Source: an uncultured Collinsella sp.
Lineage (GTDB): Bacteria > Actinomycetota > Coriobacteriia > Coriobacteriales > Coriobacteriaceae
Assembly: GCA_902479075.1 (NCBI GenBank)
Contig: CABSNK010000003.1
Location: 61,463 to 125,462 of the forward strand
Length of the DNA stretch: 64,000 nucleotides
Direction: 5' to 3'
Made by a program: the position numbers and the translations under genes. Of this stretch, positions 44,433 to 51,787 are shown in pieces. The stretch's first letter is position 1. Each line of letters starts with the position of its first letter. Below the pieces are notes generated by a model, which saw nothing but the letters and a program-made list of their open reading frames with translations, had not been told where the DNA came from and did not search any database.

Positions 44433-44738
44433 ATGTATATCAAGAAGGGCGATAAGGTCCAGGTTCTCTCTGGTAAGGATCGCGGCAAGCAGGGCGTTGT
44501 CCTGCGTGCTCACCCCGCCGAGAACAAGGTCGTTGTCGAGGGCGTTTCGGTCGTCAAGAAGGCCGTCAAGCCCAACGCTGCCAACCAGCAGGGCGGCATC
44601 GTTTCGCAGGAGGCTCCCATCGACGCCTCCAACGTCAATCTCGTTTGCCCCGAGTGCGGTAAGGTTACCCGCGTCGGTCACGAGAAGGACGGCAAGAACA
44701 AGCTGCGCGTCTGCAAGAAGTGCGGCCACAAGTTCTAA
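44433..44738 (+). CDS. rplX: 50S ribosomal protein L24
   Basis: 101 residues. [35 protein letters not shown] is the KOW core. The C-terminal half has [11 protein letters not shown]...CKKCGHKF, a four-Cys ribbon seen in many bacterial L24s. It is the last gene of the unit: rplE, rpsN, rpsH and the rest of the usual spc set do not follow; a terminator does. Confidence 0.96.
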   Translation: MYIKKGDKVQVLSGKDRGKQGVVLRAHPAENKVVVEGVSVVKKAVKPNAANQQGGIVSQEAPIDASNVNLVCPECGKVTRVGHEKDGKNKLRVCKKCGHKF

Positions 44739-44764
44739 GCTGCCCGCAACATCAAGTTGCTAGC

Positions 44765-44801
44765 AAAGGCCCGGATGCCCCACGGCACCCGGGCCTTTTT
44801 T
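44765..44801 (+). terminator. Rho-independent terminator after rplX
   Basis: AAGGCCCGGATGCC pairs with GGCACCCGGGCCTT, then T5; ends the ribosomal operon. Confidence 0.9.
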
Positions 44802-44810
44802 GATCCCTAC

Positions 44811-44884
44811 TCATTGGGGACAAGCTTAAATGAGTGGCCGTTGTTTGGCAGTCATTGGGGACAGACTTAAATGAGTGGTCGTTG
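44811..44884. repeat. Two tandem small hairpins with GGGGACA loop
   Basis: Two 33-base copies (44811-44843 and 44852-44884, period 41) differ at three positions. Each starts TCATTGGGGACA and continues CTTAAATGAGTGG; CTCATT pairs with AATGAG. On the reverse strand the loop reads TGTCCCCAATGA, like other small hairpins in the window. They lie in the first part of the 460-base gap between rplX and the oxidoreductase. Confidence 0.75.
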
Positions 44885-45016
44885 GGAACGTCCCTATGTG
44901 CCGGCAGTTTGGTACGGTCCTTTGATGCCTGATGCTTCTATAGGTGTGGAGTAAAACGACCTACTCTGTCTTTTAGGGCTTTGGTGTTCCGTCCCTTTAT
45001 GTTTCACAAGGATCGT

Positions 45017-45160
45017 TGCATGCGCATTTACGCGCATGTCATTGCGTGACATTGCGTGTAACCGCGCAAACATGTGCAAATTATGGCTATATGATGACCG
45101 TTAAGCACCTAAATACGCATATACGTGCATATACGCGCGCATTTGTGCGAATATAGAGCT
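45017..45160 (+). promoter_or_regulatory. Repeat-rich upstream region of the oxidoreductase operon
   Basis: The sequence alternates purine and pyrimidine over long stretches. ATGCGC/GCGCAT form an inverted repeat near 45020-45036, CATTGCGTG occurs twice near 45040-45060, and CATATACG occurs at 45118 and 45128, ten bases apart (one helical turn). This suggests an operator cluster for the DeoR-type regulator encoded in the operon. No promoter hexamers are assigned with confidence. Confidence 0.4.
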
Positions 45161-45199
45161 GTCTGAAATAAAAGACTTTTCACGACGCAGGAGGCACAT

Positions 45200-46279
45200 A
45201 TGGCAGATTCCAAGCAGGCTCCACTCGACTCTGCGGCAGCCGCAAAGGCAGCGTTCGCTTCGGTCCAGGGCAAGCCGTTCCCTAACGACATCTTTACGGC
45301 TCCCGAGCTTCGTTGGGCTGTTATCGGGTGCGGCGTAATCGCCAACCAGATGGCCCAGTCTCTTGCTCTTGCCGGCCGCAAGCTTGCGGGCGTCGCTAAC
45401 CGCACCCTATCCAAGGCTCAAGCTTTTGCCGATCAGTATGGCATCGAAAAGGTCTATGAATCGGTCGAGGACCTCTATGCCGATCCGAACATCGACGCGA
45501 TCTATATCACCACCCCGCATAACACGCATATCACCTATCTTCGCGCCGCTCTGGCAGCTGGCAAGCACGTGCTCTGCGAGAAGGCCATTACCCTCAACTC
45601 CGTCGAGCTCGACGAGGCACGTGCCATTGCCGACGAGCATAACGTGGTCCTTATGGACGCCACTACGGTGCTCCACATGCCCCTGTATCAGGAGCTGCGC
45701 CGCCGCATGGATGCCGGCGAATTTGGCCGCATGAACCTCGCCCAACTCAACTTTGGCAGCTATAAGGAGTACGGCGATCTGACCAACCGCTTCTATAACC
45801 GCAACCTTGCTGGCGGTGCCATGCTCGACATTGGCGTCTATGCCCTGTCCGTTATGCGCCTCTTTATGGCAAGCCAGCCCGCTGAGGTCGTATCGCTGGG
45901 CAACACCTGTGAGACCGGTGTCGACGTTGCGGGCGGCATCGTCTGCCGTAATGCCGAGCAGCAGCTGGGTGTTGTGAGCCTTACGCTTCACTCCAAGCAG
46001 CCCAAGCGCTCGGTCATCAGCTTTGACAAGTGCTATATCGAGGTCAACGAGTATCCGCGTGCCGATCACGCGACCATCGTGTGGACTGCGGACGGCCACC
46101 GCGAGGAGGTCCACGCTGGCACCGAAGCTTACGCCCTTTGCTACGAGATGGCCGATCTTGAGAAGGCCGTTGCCGGCGACGACTCCAAGCGCGAGCTGCT
46201 GGATTATGCTTCTGATGTTATGGAGCTTATGACCAAGCTCCGCGCCGATTGGGGAGTCGTGTACCCCGAGGAGGAGTAA
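45200..46279 (+). CDS. Gfo/Idh/MocA-family NAD(P)-dependent oxidoreductase
   Basis: 359 residues. Rossmann motif WAVIGCGVIANQMAQSLALA (about 37-55), the family signature TPHNTHITYLRAALAAGKHVLCEKAITLN with EK active-site Lys, and a C-terminal substrate-binding domain (GGAMLDIGVYALSVMRLF). Such enzymes oxidise or epimerise sugars, inositols or related polyols; the exact substrate is not evident. Start follows CAGGAGG. It is followed after three bases by a DeoR-type regulator, so the two form a small sugar-responsive operon. Confidence 0.88.
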   Translation: MADSKQAPLDSAAAAKAAFASVQGKPFPNDIFTAPELRWAVIGCGVIANQMAQSLALAGRKLAGVANRTLSKAQAFADQYGIEKVYESVEDLYADPNIDAIYITTPHNTHITYLRAALAAGKHVLCEKAITLNSVELDEARAIADEHNVVLMDATTVLHMPLYQELRRRMDAGEFGRMNLAQLNFGSYKEYGDLTNRFYNRNLAGGAMLDIGVYALSVMRLFMASQPAEVVSLGNTCETGVDVAGGIVCRNAEQQLGVVSLTLHSKQPKRSVISFDKCYIEVNEYPRADHATIVWTADGHREEVHAGTEAYALCYEMADLEKAVAGDDSKRELLDYASDVMELMTKLRADWGVVYPEEE

Positions 46280-46282
46280 GCG

Positions 46283-47029
46283 ATGCTAGCGGAAGATAGG
46301 CTCAACGCGATCGTGTCGATGGTGCAGCAGGCTGGCTCGGTTACTGTGCCAGAGCTTGCCGAGGCCCTGGGCGTGACGGCGTCTACCATTCGGCGCGACC
46401 TGCAGACGCTCGATCGAGCACACCGCATCGCCAAGGTCCACGGCGGAGCGACGAGTCTTGAGCGCGCACACGTGACGCGCGACCTAACGCTCAATGAGCG
46501 CAGCGACCTCCATAACGACGACAAGGAGCGTATCTGCGCCCATGCGGCGGCGCTTGTGGAGCCCGAGAGCTTTGTATACATCGACTCGGGCTCGACGACG
46601 CTCAAACTCATCGAGCATCTTCCACACCTTGAAGATGTCACCTATGTGACCGATTCTGTGATCCATGCTCAGCACCTCGCTTTGCGCGGCATGCGCACCG
46701 TGGTGTTGGGTGGCGAGCTCAAGCCCGAGACCGAGGCACTCGTTGGCCCCGATGCTTTGGCAACCCTAGACCGCTACAACTTCAATTGTGGCTTTTGGGG
46801 TTCTAACGGCATTGCCGCCGAGCAGGGCTTCACGGCGCCCGATATCGAGGAAGCGCAAGTAAAGCGTATCTCGATGCGCCATACGGCCAAACGCTTCGTA
46901 ATCTCGGACGCCAGCAAATTTGGCATGGTGGCGCCCGTCAAGTTCGCGGACTTCCGCGACGCAACGATTATTACCGCGGGCGAGGTCCCCGCCAAGTACC
47001 GGGCAATGGACAACGTCATCACGGTCTAG
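46283..47029 (+). CDS. DeoR/GlpR-family transcriptional regulator
   Basis: 248 residues. N-terminal winged helix (EDRLNAIVSMVQQAGSVTVPELAEALGVTASTIRRDLQTLDRAHRIAKVHGGA) is the DeoR signature; the C-terminal DeoRC sensor domain shows IDSGSTTLKLIEHLP and WGSNGIAAEQGFTAPDIEEAQVKR, which bind phosphorylated sugars in the family. Three bases after the oxidoreductase gene; likely controls that gene and itself. Terminator at 47124. Confidence 0.9.
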   Translation: MLAEDRLNAIVSMVQQAGSVTVPELAEALGVTASTIRRDLQTLDRAHRIAKVHGGATSLERAHVTRDLTLNERSDLHNDDKERICAHAAALVEPESFVYIDSGSTTLKLIEHLPHLEDVTYVTDSVIHAQHLALRGMRTVVLGGELKPETEALVGPDALATLDRYNFNCGFWGSNGIAAEQGFTAPDIEEAQVKRISMRHTAKRFVISDASKFGMVAPVKFADFRDATIITAGEVPAKYRAMDNVITV

Positions 47030-47052
47030 CAAGCAGGGGACGGGCTAAGGCC

Positions 47053-47092
47053 AAAACCGCCACAAAGGTGCCTGTTCCCATTGTGGTGGTTA
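47053..47092. repeat. Small hairpin with CCTGTTCCC loop (left copy)
   Basis: CCGCCACAA pairs with TTGTGGTGG, the loop reads AGGTGCCTGTTCCCA. The 40-base unit recurs at 47424-47462 in the same orientation, and the two bracket the terminator and the alternating repeat array. Confidence 0.8.
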
Positions 47093-47123
47093 GTAACGAA
47101 AACCGAGTAGTTTTCTCAATAGA

Positions 47124-47160
47124 AAAGCGGCAACGTCCATCACGGGCGTTGCCGCTTTCG
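47124..47160 (+). terminator. Rho-independent terminator after the DeoR gene
   Basis: AAAGCGGCAACG pairs with CGTTGCCGCTTT; the T tract is short (TTTCGTTG). Confidence 0.75.
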
Positions 47161-47174
47161 TTGTCTGCCGGTTT

Positions 47175-47393
47175 GTCTAAGTCTGTAACAACTGGACCGT
47201 TAAAAGTGGACTAGGTGTTACAGATTGAGATACTTCCGAACCGTGCCGTCCCTTTGTCTCGATCTGTAACATCTGGGACTGATTTTGCCGAGTTACTGTT
47301 ACAGATTGAGATTTTTCCCTTGAGGGGGATTCGAATGTCTCGATCTGTAACAGATAGACCGGAAAATGGACTCTAACTGTTACAGATCGAGAC
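47175..47393. repeat. Array of six alternating inverted 16-nt repeats, 40-41 bp period
   Basis: Copies start at 47175, 47216, 47256, 47297, 47337 and 47378. Odd copies read GTCTCGATCTGTAACA (the first is a variant, GTCTAAGTCTGTAACA); even copies are the reverse complement, TGTTACAGATTGAGAT or TGTTACAGATCGAGAC. The five spacers are 25, 24, 25, 24 and 25 bases and unrelated. Each neighbouring pair can form a 16-bp stem. No frame in it looks coding. Not a CRISPR array, because copies alternate in orientation. Function unknown. Confidence 0.9.
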
Positions 47394-47423
47394 GTTTTGG
47401 GACCGCGACTGAGCCATTGCGGC

Positions 47424-47462
47424 AAAACCACCACAAAGGTGCCTGTCCCCATTGTGGTGGTT
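47424..47462. repeat. Small hairpin with CCTGTCCCC loop (right copy)
   Basis: CCACCACAA pairs with TTGTGGTGG, loop AGGTGCCTGTCCCCA. It abuts the 3' end of the minus-strand pseudouridine synthase gene and could terminate it. Confidence 0.8.
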
Positions 47463-48121
47463 TAAGGCTCCCAGGGGCAGGGGGCTTCGATGTGGATGTG
47501 CTCGCCGGTAACGGGATGCGTGAAGGACACGCTGTGGGCGTGGAGCATCAGGCCGCAGGGGCGCGGCGTTCCGTACAGGTCGTCGCCCACCAGCGGATGG
47601 TGCTCGCTTGCCAGATGGACACGGATCTGGTGTTTGCGGCCGGTGAGCAGCTCGACATCGATATACGAGCGCGCGGGCAGGCCTCGGCGGCTCTTAAGGC
47701 GCTTGAGCACCTTCACGCGCGTCTGAGACGGCTTGCCGCTGGCGCCGACGCGCATCTTGCGGCTGTCGTGGCGGTCGCGGGCGATCGGCTTGTCGATGAG
47801 CTTTTCGTTCCAGTCGATTTTGCCCTCGGCGAGCGCCAGGTAGTGCTTTTCGAAGGCGTGGTCGTTCACCATCTGATCAAAAGCGGGCTGCGTCTGTTTG
47901 TCGAGCGAAAACAGCACCACGCCGGTGGTGTTGCGGTCCAGGCGGTTGAGCGGCTGCATGTCAGTCGCGGCAAAGCCGTCGCCCATCGCCAGCAGCAGAT
48001 CGCTGGCGTAGTCGGTAAGTGTGCGCTCGCCGGTGCCGTCACCGTGGACGATCATGCCGGCGGGCTTATTGATGGCCATGAGCCAGGCGTCGCAGTAGAG
48101 GACTTGAGGTTCTTCGTTCAC
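47462..48121 (-). CDS. RluA-family RNA pseudouridine synthase
   Basis: 219 residues, a short family member without an S4 domain. The catalytic Asp is in LNRLDRNTTGVVLF (family HRLDxxTSG; His and Ser are replaced by Asn and Thr). Other landmarks: INKPAGMIVH near the start, HYLALAEG, and LLTGRKHQIRVHLASEHHPLVGDDLYG. It isomerises uridine in rRNA or tRNA; the target is not predictable. The 3' end touches the hairpin at 47424-47462. It is downstream of the U32 gene on the same strand with a 15-base gap, so the two are probably co-transcribed. Confidence 0.87.
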   Translation of the reverse strand: MNEEPQVLYCDAWLMAINKPAGMIVHGDGTGERTLTDYASDLLLAMGDGFAATDMQPLNRLDRNTTGVVLFSLDKQTQPAFDQMVNDHAFEKHYLALAEGKIDWNEKLIDKPIARDRHDSRKMRVGASGKPSQTRVKVLKRLKSRRGLPARSYIDVELLTGRKHQIRVHLASEHHPLVGDDLYGTPRPCGLMLHAHSVSFTHPVTGEHIHIEAPCPWEP

Positions 48122-48136
48122 GTGTAAGCCTTTCGG

Positions 48137-50632
48137 TTAGCTAATTCCCACAAACATGCAGCCCGAGGTCGCCCCGCGCAGGCGGGCAGCGGGCTTGCGA
48201 CCTGCCTGCGCTGCCTCAATGGCGCGGCGGACACGAGCGACGGCACGGCCAATCTCATCGGGCTCGAGCAGGGTTCCGTCGACCATAAGACGACGGACGC
48301 CGGCGTCGAGCAGCTGTGGTACCTGCGGCGTGAGGTCGATGGGGTAAGCGTCGTACAGGCGCGAGCGGCCGTGAATATCGGTGCGCACCGGCATGACCTT
48401 GCCATCGATATTCTTGAGCGACAGCTTGCGGGCGCGAAGGCGGCAGTTGACGCAATCGTGGATACAACCGTTGGCCACCTGCAGGATGCAGTGCTCGCTC
48501 GTCATAACGCGCGGGCGGCCGAACACGGTGATGCCCAGCGCTGCGGGCGCGGAGGTGCCAAGCGAGATAATCTCGTCGAGCGTGATCTCGGGCGAGAGCC
48601 AAAAAGCGCCGGTTCCGCGCTCGGCAAGTGCCTCCATGCAAGGCGTGTTGTGCACGGGCAGGCAAGAGCGAATCTCGGCTGTGGCGCCAACCTGGGCGGC
48701 CAGGGCAAGCTCGGAGATATTGCCGACGGCGACAGTCGCTCCAGCAAGAATCCACGGGTCAACGCGGACGTGGTCAACGGCGCGGCAGACCTCATCGAGC
48801 ACGGGTACGATGCCCTGCTCAAACGCATCGGCGGGGGAGAGCTCGGCCGCATCGAGCGCGTCGGTGGTCATGTAGATGCGCGTTGCACCCTCGGCGCGAG
48901 CGGCCTCGGCGGCCTCGAGCGAGGTGACGGTGGCGCAGACCTGCGGCTCATCGCGGTAATGCTCGGGCATGGGGCGGGAATCGCTGGTGACAATCGCCGG
49001 CAGCTCGAGCGTGCGGGCGCGCTCCTCGTACGGCGCCAGAATGGCCTCTTCCAGCGTCTTGCAAGCGGCGGCACGCACCTTGTGCACGGCGGAAAAGCCC
49101 ATGCCGCAGCCTTCATCGAGCGCCACATCAAAGCTCTCAGCCTCAAAGGGCGAGGAGCCCATGCGGCCCACATGCTCAACCAGATCGGACGCCTCGACGG
49201 CGCGGGTCTTGGCGGCCTCGACGGTAAAGCCGGTAGCGGTGGCGGTGAGCGCGGGGTCGTCGCAGCAGGTGAGCGTCACGGTAAACGGCTCGCCCAGACG
49301 CGCCACAACGGACACGTCTACGGCGCGGCGGCGCAGCACGTCGCGCTTGAGCGCAGCCCCGGCGGCGTCGATGGCGCGCTGGCTGCGAATCACGCGCACG
49401 CGGCAACCCTCGGGCATGCTGCGGGGCACGCGGCACTCGATGACGTCGCCGGCGGCGGCATCATCGGCGGCGATGGTGGTCAGGAACTGGTCAAACTCGT
49501 CGTCATGACGAAGCTCCAGCAGGTCGCCCTTGCCCACGGGCTCAAACAGCTCAATGCGGGCGATGGCGGCGCGGCGACGGCGGTCGTCGGGCTTGAGGCC
49601 GCGCACATCGCGGTTGGCCAGGCGGCTGCCGAGCACCGTGCCCACGATCTGGCCGCGGTTGTTGGAGCGCTCGTAGCTCATCATCTCGTCACCCGAGGTA
49701 CCGTCTTGATAGGCGTGCGTAAAGTCACGGTTAAAGCAGCGCTTGAGCTGGCGCTGGCGGGCGGCTTCCTCGTCCTTAGAGGTCGAAACATCGGCCAGCA
49801 TGTCATCAATCTGATGACGATACACGTCGACGATGGAATACACGTAATCGGGGGCCTTCATGCGGCCCTCGAGCTTGAGCGATGCGGCGCCTGCGTCATA
49901 CAGACGACGAACGAGCTGCGACGTGTTGGTGTCGCGCGGGCATAGCGCGCGCTCGCGACCGGCGGGGGAGAGCGAGCGGCCGTTCTCGTCGATCAGCTCG
50001 TAAGGCAGGCGACAGGGCTGAGCACACATGCCGCGGTTGGCCGAGCGGCCCGCCATGGCAAAGCTCGAGAGCAGGCACAGACCCGAGTAGCAAAAGCAGA
50101 TAGCGCCGTGGCTAAAGACCTCGAGGTCGACGTCGGGCGCGGCGTCGTGGATGGCGGCGATCTCGTCAATGGAGAGCTCGCGCGACAAGGTCACGCGGTC
50201 GGCGCCCTGCTCGCGGCACCAGATGGTTCCGCGGTCATCATGGATGTTCGCCTGGGTCGAGATGTGTGTCTCGATGCCGGGCATGGTGCGCTTGACCTCA
50301 AAGAACAAGCCCCAGTCCTGGATAATGAAGGCATCGGCGCCCAGCGTGGAGCAGCGATGGATGAGCTGCAGCGCGTCGCTCATCTCGGATTCCTTGATGA
50401 CGATGTTGACCGTGACGTAGACGCGCGACCCGGCTAGATGTGCGGCGCGGCAGGCCTGCTCAAAGGCCTCGTCGGTAAAGTTCGTTGCCTTGCGGCGGGC
50501 GTTGAAGCTGCCCATGCCACAGTAGATGGCGTCTGCCCCGGCAGCGAGTGCGGCGGCAAAGGGCTCGGGGCCTCCGGCGGGGGCCAAGAGCTCGGGCCTG
50601 CGGTTGGTGGTTCGACTGGCGGTTGCGGTCAT
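48137..50632 (-). CDS. Peptidase U32-family protein (RlhA-like, DUF3656)
   Basis: 831 residues. N-terminal barrel ELLAPAGGPEPFAAALAAGADAIYCGM and the Cys-rich motif CFCYSGLCLLSSFAMAGRSANRGMCAQPC define the U32 family; members of this long type include RlhA, which hydroxylates a 23S rRNA cytidine using an iron-sulfur centre and prephenate-derived input. KLEGRMKAPDYVYSIVDVYR is typical. The C-terminal half contains DUF3656-like segments and another Cys motif (HCILQVANGCIHDCVNCRLR). The peptidase label is historical. AGGA precedes the ATG. Together with the pseudouridine synthase it suggests an rRNA-modification operon. Confidence 0.88.
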   Translation of the reverse strand: MTATASRTTNRRPELLAPAGGPEPFAAALAAGADAIYCGMGSFNARRKATNFTDEAFEQACRAAHLAGSRVYVTVNIVIKESEMSDALQLIHRCSTLGADAFIIQDWGLFFEVKRTMPGIETHISTQANIHDDRGTIWCREQGADRVTLSRELSIDEIAAIHDAAPDVDLEVFSHGAICFCYSGLCLLSSFAMAGRSANRGMCAQPCRLPYELIDENGRSLSPAGRERALCPRDTNTSQLVRRLYDAGAASLKLEGRMKAPDYVYSIVDVYRHQIDDMLADVSTSKDEEAARQRQLKRCFNRDFTHAYQDGTSGDEMMSYERSNNRGQIVGTVLGSRLANRDVRGLKPDDRRRRAAIARIELFEPVGKGDLLELRHDDEFDQFLTTIAADDAAAGDVIECRVPRSMPEGCRVRVIRSQRAIDAAGAALKRDVLRRRAVDVSVVARLGEPFTVTLTCCDDPALTATATGFTVEAAKTRAVEASDLVEHVGRMGSSPFEAESFDVALDEGCGMGFSAVHKVRAAACKTLEEAILAPYEERARTLELPAIVTSDSRPMPEHYRDEPQVCATVTSLEAAEAARAEGATRIYMTTDALDAAELSPADAFEQGIVPVLDEVCRAVDHVRVDPWILAGATVAVGNISELALAAQVGATAEIRSCLPVHNTPCMEALAERGTGAFWLSPEITLDEIISLGTSAPAALGITVFGRPRVMTSEHCILQVANGCIHDCVNCRLRARKLSLKNIDGKVMPVRTDIHGRSRLYDAYPIDLTPQVPQLLDAGVRRLMVDGTLLEPDEIGRAVARVRRAIEAAQAGRKPAARLRGATSGCMFVGIS

Positions 50633-50779
50633 ATCCTGCCTTTCAAAATGCTCAGATACTCAAAAGTATAGTGGAGCCGTGGCGACAGGCGATGCCCGCA
50701 GCCTAAGCAGGACAAAGTCTTCAGCAGCCTTTCGGGCAAAAAATGATCCGTTTTCCTCCGTCCCCAAGGGATCAGTGGG

Positions 50780-51436
50780 TTAGCCCTCCTTGCGGACCTT
50801 TTGCAGATAGCGGTAGACGCTGGGCTCAGAGATTCCAAGCGCGGCGGCGGCGCAGGCAACGGCACCCTTGAGCATAAACACGCCGTTGCCGTTAAGGTGG
50901 CGAATGACGTCCACGCGGTCGCTCTGACCAAGCGACGCTACATCCAGCCCGCGCTCCCTCAGCAGCTCGGAAATACTGCGGCCGATGAGCTCCTGTGTGG
51001 ACTCCGAAAGGCTCTCGACCTCGATGGGGGAGGGCTCCGTGCGGACTGGCGCGGCGTCGAAGCAGGCCATAAGCTGCTGAGCCATGGCGTTGATGTTGCG
51101 CACGGCCGAAAGATCGGTGTTGACGCACAGCATGCCGACGATCTCGCCGTCCTCACGGATAAAGTACGTCGCGGACTCCAGCGTCTTGCCGCTGGCCCCG
51201 CGCCCCTCGCAGCCCGTAATAAACGGCAAGTCGCGACACTTGGGGTCGTGCATAATCTTGAGCGCAAGATCGGTAGCGGGTCCGCCAATCTTGCGGCCGC
51301 TCACGATACCGTTGCGAATATCGACGATGGCGTGGTCGGGATCCGAGAAATCGTGCAGGACGATTTCGCTGTTTTTGCCGAGTATCTGCTCCAGGAAATC
51401 GACCATCGGCAAAAAGCGGCGTACGGTCTCGTTCAT
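50780..51436 (-). CDS. YheO/DauR-type PAS and helix-turn-helix regulator
   Basis: 218 residues from ATG at 51436 (AAAGGAG upstream; a longer in-frame extension starts without a ribosome site). N-terminal YheO-like PAS domain: RFLPMVDFLEQILGKNSEIVLHDFSDPDHAIVDIRNGIVSGRKIGGPATD, with ESATYFIREDGEIVGMLCVNTD. C-terminal HTH_22-type domain (GRSISELLRERGLDVASLGQSDRVDVIRHLNGNGVFMLKGAVACAAAALGISEPSVYRYLQKV). Members respond to small ligands such as amino acids. It is divergent from the nucleobase permease, so purine or pyrimidine uptake is the probable target (inference). Confidence 0.85.
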   Translation of the reverse strand: MNETVRRFLPMVDFLEQILGKNSEIVLHDFSDPDHAIVDIRNGIVSGRKIGGPATDLALKIMHDPKCRDLPFITGCEGRGASGKTLESATYFIREDGEIVGMLCVNTDLSAVRNINAMAQQLMACFDAAPVRTEPSPIEVESLSESTQELIGRSISELLRERGLDVASLGQSDRVDVIRHLNGNGVFMLKGAVACAAAALGISEPSVYRYLQKVRKEG

Positions 51437-51787
51437 GGGCAACTCCTTTGGGTGAAATCGGAAATGTTCATAACAATTTTTTCTCATGGTAACACGGTGT
51501 CTATTGACTCGCGTATTCGCAGGTACATTGCGTAATACAGACGCGCGGTAGGAATGTGGCGGTAAACGGTCGACCAAAAGAAAAGTTAGATGTTATTTTG
51601 ACCAGACACTTCCTTATCTGCGGAAATGCATTATCTCAGCTGAAAAATAGTCTGATAACAAAAAATTATTATTAAAAATGAGAAAATTCTTCAATACGAT
51701 ATGCAACGAAGGCACAACCTCAGCCCCGCACTGCGTCACAATAGAACGTTAGATGCGAAAACAACTACTTCTAGGATTGGTGGTCAA
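51437..51787. promoter_or_regulatory. 350-base divergent intergenic region, AT-rich
   Basis: Holds the 5' regions of the YheO-type regulator and the permease. 51590-51700 is markedly AT-rich. TTGACT (51504) and TTGACC (51598) are -35-like, but no well-spaced -10 was found. I saw no purine-riboswitch layout. Nothing else is supportable. Confidence 0.35.

Noticed and set aside
47318..47340. tRNA T-loop-like GATTCGAAT
   Set aside because: It lies inside the spacer of the repeat array, with no acceptor stem or other arms.
47175..47393. The repeat array as a CRISPR
   Set aside because: Repeats are only 16 nt, alternate in orientation, have 24-25-nt spacers and no cas genes nearby.
48371..49945. 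524-codon plus-strand frame opposite the U32 gene
   Set aside because: Shadow frame with Ala/Gly/His bias; the U32 protein on the minus strand has clear family motifs.
51590..51787. Purine riboswitch before the nucleobase permease
   Set aside because: The paired stems and conserved loop sequences of the purine class could not be found.
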